From UBA964 sp037444685 (GTDB taxonomy: Bacteria; Pseudomonadota; Gammaproteobacteria; Steroidobacterales; Steroidobacteraceae), in the NCBI GenBank assembly GCA_037444685.1, contig JBBILX010000005.1:197611-261610 (forward strand): a DNA stretch of 64,000 nt. The letters are read 5' to 3'. The position numbers were made by a program, and so were the translations under genes. A model generated the notes under the pieces. The model was not told the DNA's origin, did not search any database, and saw only the letters and a list, made by a program, of their open reading frames with translations. Positions 61,549 through 64,000 of the stretch are shown piece after piece. Within the stretch, counting starts at the first letter, position 1, and every line of letters starts with the position of its first letter.

Positions 61549-61704
61549 TCAGGGACGCTTCTTGTCGTGCAGTTCCCTCATCTTCGCGTTGATCGCCTCG
61601 GCGATCTGCTGCGGGTTCGCATCCTTCGGGAAGATCGGTCGCACGGCACGGTCGCCGCTTTTCGGGCTCTCTGACGGGGGCGGTTTGTCCTTTCCAGAGC
61701 TCAT
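61549..61704 (-). CDS. small hypothetical protein, 51 residues
   Basis: A 51-residue frame starting MSSGKDKPPPSESP and ending MRELHDKKRP, with a helix-prone segment (NPQQIAEAINAKM) after a proline- and serine-rich start. GGAG precedes the ATG by 7 bases, a good ribosome-binding position. It is convergent with the 75-residue gene and divergent from the antitoxin gene. I recognise no family; the case rests on the start signal and the balanced composition. Confidence 0.42.
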   Translation of the reverse strand: MSSGKDKPPPSESPKSGDRAVRPIFPKDANPQQIAEAINAKMRELHDKKRP

Positions 61705-61735
61705 CGTGGGTCTCCAGATCGCGCCTGTTCCGAGC

Positions 61736-61764
61736 TTGCCAGCGGCGGGGAAGGTGGAGATAAT
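61736..61764 (+). promoter_or_regulatory. promoter of the Phd-VapC operon
   Basis: TTGCCA at 61736-61741 and GATAAT at 61759-61764, 17 bases apart, form one of the best sigma-70 matches in the window. The hexamer at the -10 position touches the palindromic operator that begins at 61763, so repressor binding would block polymerase. Confidence 0.55.
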
Positions 61765-61781
61765 TAGCTAACTTAGCTAAT
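61763..61781 (+). promoter_or_regulatory. 19-bp perfect palindromic operator of the toxin-antitoxin operon
   Basis: ATTAGCTAACTTAGCTAAT is a perfect inverted repeat around a central C, and also contains TTAGCTAA-type direct repeats 9 bases apart. It overlaps the -10 box and ends 11 bases before the antitoxin ATG. Phd/YefM antitoxins typically bind such palindromes to repress their own operon. Confidence 0.65.
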
Positions 61782-61792
61782 CTGAGTGCGTC

Positions 61793-62044
61793 ATGCGTAA
61801 AGTCAACATTCACGAGGCCAAGACTCGCCTTTCGCAGCTCGTCGAGGCCGCTGAAGCTGGAGAGAGGGTCGTGCTGGCGCGGGCTGGCAAGCCGGTGGCG
61901 GAGCTCGTGCGCCTGCGAGCGCGCCGAGGCATCCGCCTGGGGATCCTGAAGGGGATGTTCCCGGAGGCGTTTCAGGCTGCGGCGGCGAAGCCGCTCTCGA
62001 AACGCGATCTGCAGCGACTGTTCGCGCAGGATGTCGAGCCGTGA
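61793..62044 (+). CDS. Phd/YefM-family antitoxin
   Basis: An 83-residue antitoxin. VNIHEAKTRLSQLVEAAEAGERVVLARAGKPVAELV is the DNA-binding Phd/YefM fold, split here as VNIHEAKTRLSQLVEAAEAG and RVVLARAGKPVAELV, followed by a C-terminal segment (GILKGMFPEAF, LQRLFAQDVE) expected to neutralise the toxin. It overlaps the toxin gene by 4 bases (GTGA). The operator and promoter lie just upstream. Confidence 0.9.
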   Translation: MRKVNIHEAKTRLSQLVEAAEAGERVVLARAGKPVAELVRLRARRGIRLGILKGMFPEAFQAAAAKPLSKRDLQRLFAQDVEP

Positions 62045-62430
62045 GGGTGCTGCTCGACACTCACATGCTGATCTGGTCGCTCGAAGACAGTCCCCGGCTG
62101 CCGCGCTGGGCGCGCGCCGTTCTCGAGGACCCGGATAACGAATGCTGGGTCAGCAGTGCCAGCGTCTGGGAGATCGCGATCAAGGCGATGCTCGGCAAGG
62201 TGCGGCTCGCCCAGCCGCTCGAAGTGCTCGAAGGAGCCGTCGAACGTGCAGGCTTCAGGAGTCTCGATGTGACGGTTCGTCATGCTGCTGCGATCGAGCG
62301 AATTGAGCTGACGCATGGCGATCCTTTCGACCGGCTTCTGCTCGCACAGTGCGAGGTCGAGACGCTGCGGCTGCTGACGGCGGACCGACTGCTGGCGGGA
62401 CTGCCAGTGGCGTTGAGTGGCGGGCGGTAA
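62041..62430 (+). CDS. VapC-like PIN-domain toxin
   Basis: A 129-residue PIN-domain ribonuclease with the acidic residues Asp in VLLDTHMLIW, Glu in SVWEIAIK, and Asp in THGDPFDRLLLAQ and LLTADRLL. The arrangement is that of the PIN toxins paired with Phd antitoxins. The GTG start overlaps the antitoxin stop. The tRNA or rRNA target is unknown. The gene looks intact, so the pair is probably functional. Confidence 0.9.
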   Translation: MRVLLDTHMLIWSLEDSPRLPRWARAVLEDPDNECWVSSASVWEIAIKAMLGKVRLAQPLEVLEGAVERAGFRSLDVTVRHAAAIERIELTHGDPFDRLLLAQCEVETLRLLTADRLLAGLPVALSGGR

Positions 62431-62573
62431 AGGGCTCCGATGGCAAGCAGACCTCGGGTTCCCGAGATAACGCGCCGCGGCCTCGCCAGTGACCCGTGTT
62501 CGCGAGGGGCACGACAGCCTTCAGAATGCGCGATGCCTGTCGCACAGGTCGTCGGAACCATGCCCGCCTGAAA
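62431..62573. other. non-coding stretch next to the solitary CRISPR-type repeat
   Basis: No convincing gene. CTCGGG-TT-CCCGAG at 62453-62466 is a small perfect hairpin without a T-run. I looked for a second CRISPR-type repeat at the expected 61-base spacing and found none. Confidence 0.5.
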
Positions 62574-62603
62574 CGGGTCGATCCCCGCTCGCGCGGGGGA
62601 GAC
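62574..62603 (-). CRISPR. solitary CRISPR-type (I-E-like) repeat
   Basis: Thirty bases that on the minus strand begin GTCTCCCCCGCGCGAGC and end ATCGACCCG. They hold the short stem (CCCCGC/GCGGGG) of type I-E repeats and translate as VSPARAGIDP, a string often produced by mistaken translation of such arrays. Only one copy is present and no cas gene is visible, so this is an orphan or the end of a broken array. It abuts exactly the end of recognisable coding sequence at 62604. Confidence 0.45.
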
Positions 62604-63396
62604 CATGGCGGCCGTGACCGATCGCACCTCGTTGTCCGTGCTTTCGAGTATGCGCGTGAGTGTGCTGTTCGACTCGCGGCTGCCCCCATAGGCTTTGGCC
62701 AGCACTGCCCCTTGAATGCGCCGCGCTCCATCCTGCGACAGCATCCCCTTCGCATCGACCATCTGCCCGTGTTCTGTCGGCGGCAGGCTCTTGATGAAAG
62801 CCTCGACAAACGGCCTGTTCGCCGCAGCCGTCATGTCCGAGCTCTGGATCATCGAGAACACGTCGTTTGGTACGCGCCGCGCGTCCGCCTGGGCGCGCTC
62901 CACAGCACTCATGCCCAATAGCGGCGAAGTGTTGGCGTCGATCGCTAGCGCCACGATCTCGGCGTCGGTCAGCGGCTCCGCCACCACGCGCACGTAGGTC
63001 GGCTGCTCTCCCTGCGGCGTCAATCCGCGCTCGACCACCCAATCCCGATACGCCTGCTCCCGATCCGGCGAAATTCCCCGCCGCGCGATTGTGCGGCCGT
63101 TGCCGCTGATGACGATGAACCGGCCATCCCGCTCGACCGCTATTGGCGCACCTAAGGCCGCCTCCGGCTGGTTGCCAAGCCGCTCCGGGTCGAAGTTCTG
63201 GCGGATGTTGGCGATCTGTGCCGCCGAGCTCGCCCGCTCATCCCGCTGCCTCGGCTGAAACGCCGCCGGATACTCCGGCATGTCGGACGTAATCAGGCGC
63301 GAGGCATCGACCACCCGCCCCTGTACCCGCACCCTGCGCCCTGCCGCGGTGACGTGGTGAGGCTTGAGAATTTCAGGCAAGCGTGACACAGCATTA
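62604..63396 (-). pseudogene. polyvalent mobile-element protein fragment with DdrB/ParB-like domain
   Basis: The minus-strand frame encodes a recognisable DdrB/ParB-superfamily domain of the kind found in large polyvalent proteins of plasmids, phages and integrative elements. Visible are VDASRLITSDMPEYPAAFQP, ISGNGRTIARRG, VRVVAEPLTDAEIVALAIDANTS (here in part) and DAKGMLSQDGARRIQGAVLA. These proteins are normally several hundred to thousands of residues long. This piece ends at LESTDNEVRSVTAAM and runs straight into the CRISPR-type repeat, so its 3' end is lost. On the other side it meets a small opposite-strand gene. I judge it a remnant. Confidence 0.6.
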
Positions 63397-63417
63397 GCGG
63401 GGGTGTAGGTGGAAGTT

Positions 63418-63615
63418 ATGGAAGAGAAACCGCGCAGATTTTCGGACGGACCGGGACCGGACTGGGAGCTTTGGGACGGGGACGGCAATGAGGTCTGGAT
63501 AGACCCTTTCCACAACATCGCGCTCGAATTCGTCAACGGCGCCTGGGAAGGAAGATTTGCCCCAGCTGTGATGAGGGAAGCCTTTCCGAAGAACTCTTCC
63601 CAAGCCGGTCGGTAG
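63418..63615 (+). CDS. small hypothetical protein inside the element remnant
   Basis: A 65-residue frame (MEEKPRRFSDGPGPDWELWD...) rich in Trp, Asp and Phe. GGTGGA lies a few bases before the ATG. Its codon positions show the usual pattern for this genome (first and third positions G+C rich, second position lower), while the opposite strand reads as a serine- and proline-rich shadow. I recognise no family. It splits the two minus-strand fragments. Confidence 0.45.
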   Translation: MEEKPRRFSDGPGPDWELWDGDGNEVWIDPFHNIALEFVNGAWEGRFAPAVMREAFPKNSSQAGR

Positions 63616-63871
63616 TACTCGCGCGACTCGGCCTTGATGGCCTGAACGGCCCTGAGTTCTTCGGCCGTTAGCGCGCGTCGCTGCATCGCGGCCCGCGCAA
63701 TGATATTGCGGGCCCGATCGTAGAACTCATGCCCCCGCTCGGCCTTAAGCTTGGCCATCAGCGGGGTCATGACCTGTATTTCGTAGGTGCGGCCGTTGCG
63801 CTCGAAGTTGAACTTCAGGTCCCCGTAACCGTACTCGTCCGGCTGCATGTCGAGCAACGATCGTTTCACTT
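63610..63871 (-). pseudogene. second fragment of polyvalent/RelA-SpoT-like mobile-element protein
   Basis: The minus-strand frame is open from beyond the IS-like end and reads DEYGYGDLKFNFERNGRTYE, IQVMTPLMAKLKAERGHEFY and ESREYYRPAWEEFFG. The GYxDLKxxxxxxGxxYEIQVxTPxMxxxKxxxGHxxY outline resembles the RelA/SpoT-like domains seen in mobile-element polyvalent proteins; this is pattern recognition, unverified. The expected start is missing, apparently cut by the IS21-like end at about 63872, and the far side is interrupted by the opposite-strand small gene. Confidence 0.4.
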
Positions 63872-64000
63872 TGTGTTGTTTTGCACCGAAAACTGACCCG
63901 GGTTTTGCATTGAATATTGACCCGTCTCGGTGAGCCGAAGTATGGCTCAGGATGGTTCGGATTTCTTGCTGCGTCGTTCCCTCCCTGATTGGATTGAGCT
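63872..64000. mobile_element. end of an IS21-like insertion sequence (partial)
   Basis: The sequence begins TGTGTTGTTTTGC and carries two near-identical 20-base units ending TTGACCCG or CTGACCCG, a layout typical of IS21-family ends, which have multiple terminal repeats. The element continues beyond the window. No transposase (istA or istB) is identifiable in the 129 bases seen; a short frame from the ATG at 63942 is too short to judge. Confidence 0.5.
63881..63924 (+). repeat. tandem 20-bp terminal repeats, 24-bp period
   Basis: TTGCACCGAAAACTGACCCG at 63881-63900 and TTGCATTGAATATTGACCCG at 63905-63924 match at 16 of 20 positions. In IS21-like elements such repeats are transposase-binding sites. 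Confidence 0.7.

Noticed and set aside
62453..62466. Hairpin CTCGGG-TT-CCCGAG as a terminator of the toxin-antitoxin operon
   Set aside because: Only a 2-base loop and no T-run after it.
62280..62603. C-terminal continuation of the DdrB/ParB-like protein
   Set aside because: The frame stays open, but the sequence is the CRISPR-type repeat, unrelated flank and antisense vapC; VSPARAGIDP marks a repeat, not protein.
63942..64000. Start of a transposase gene in the IS-like end
   Set aside because: Only 19 codons are visible, without a ribosome-binding site or recognisable IstA motif.

Overview
The window is about 68-70% G+C (estimated by eye), gene dense, and looks like chromosome of a gammaproteobacterium. 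The evidence is the gene neighbourhoods: purM-purN facing DUF2066/pgsA-like/hda, nth beside an RsxB-type ferredoxin, pepA-valS divergent from lptG, a PilT-family ATPase pair, a homodimeric aceE-aceF-lpdA operon, proS next to a lytic transglycosylase, and Grx4. A deep-branching high-GC lineage such as Nevskiales/Steroidobacterales is my guess; the sequence does not prove it.

Layout. 1-7.7 kb: end of a PAS-GGDEF-EAL protein, nadC, a PuuD-like membrane protein, small DUF1289 and BON-domain genes, grxD, then a coupled M17 peptidase-pyrC-rnt operon. 7.8-13.8 kb: pyruvate dehydrogenase operon. 13.8-17.5 kb: metG, orphan RsxB-like ferredoxin, nth, DUF1841. 17.5-22.2 kb: a HEAT-repeat/Ser-Thr kinase fusion followed by two PilT-family ATPases. 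22.3-31.6 kb: mrp-dcd, purM-purN-DUF3108, DUF2066-pgsA-like-hda, wrbA, lytic transglycosylase, proS. 31.7-36.8 kb: pssA, udg, rimI, prfC, MFS transporter. 36.8-46 kb (minus strand): mtfA, TgpA-type transglutaminase, DUF58, MoxR, valS, pepA. 46-51.8 kb: lptG, and a GldA/F/G-type ABC system with a DUF4340 protein.

51.8-61.2 kb is an accessory, catabolic-looking region: VOC protein, Tat-type DUF1838 protein, a nitrilase with a degenerate exported paralogue, then a translationally coupled cytochrome c / double M19 dipeptidase / Tat flavoprotein operon, and an SbtA-type permease. 61.3-64 kb is a decaying mobile region: small ORFs, a Phd-VapC toxin-antitoxin pair with a perfect 19-bp operator-like palindrome, a solitary CRISPR-type repeat, remnants of a polyvalent (DdrB/ParB-like) mobile-element gene, and the end of an IS21-like element running off the window.

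Most of the window is core metabolism (NAD, pyrimidine, purine, pyruvate oxidation, tRNA charging, phospholipid synthesis, DNA repair). The best candidates for something new are the HEAT-kinase/PilT operon, the cytochrome/double-dipeptidase/flavoprotein operon whose second dipeptidase half has lost two expected metal ligands, and the nitrilase/pseudo-nitrilase pair. I recognised no tRNA, rRNA or riboswitch and no convincing Rho-independent terminator.
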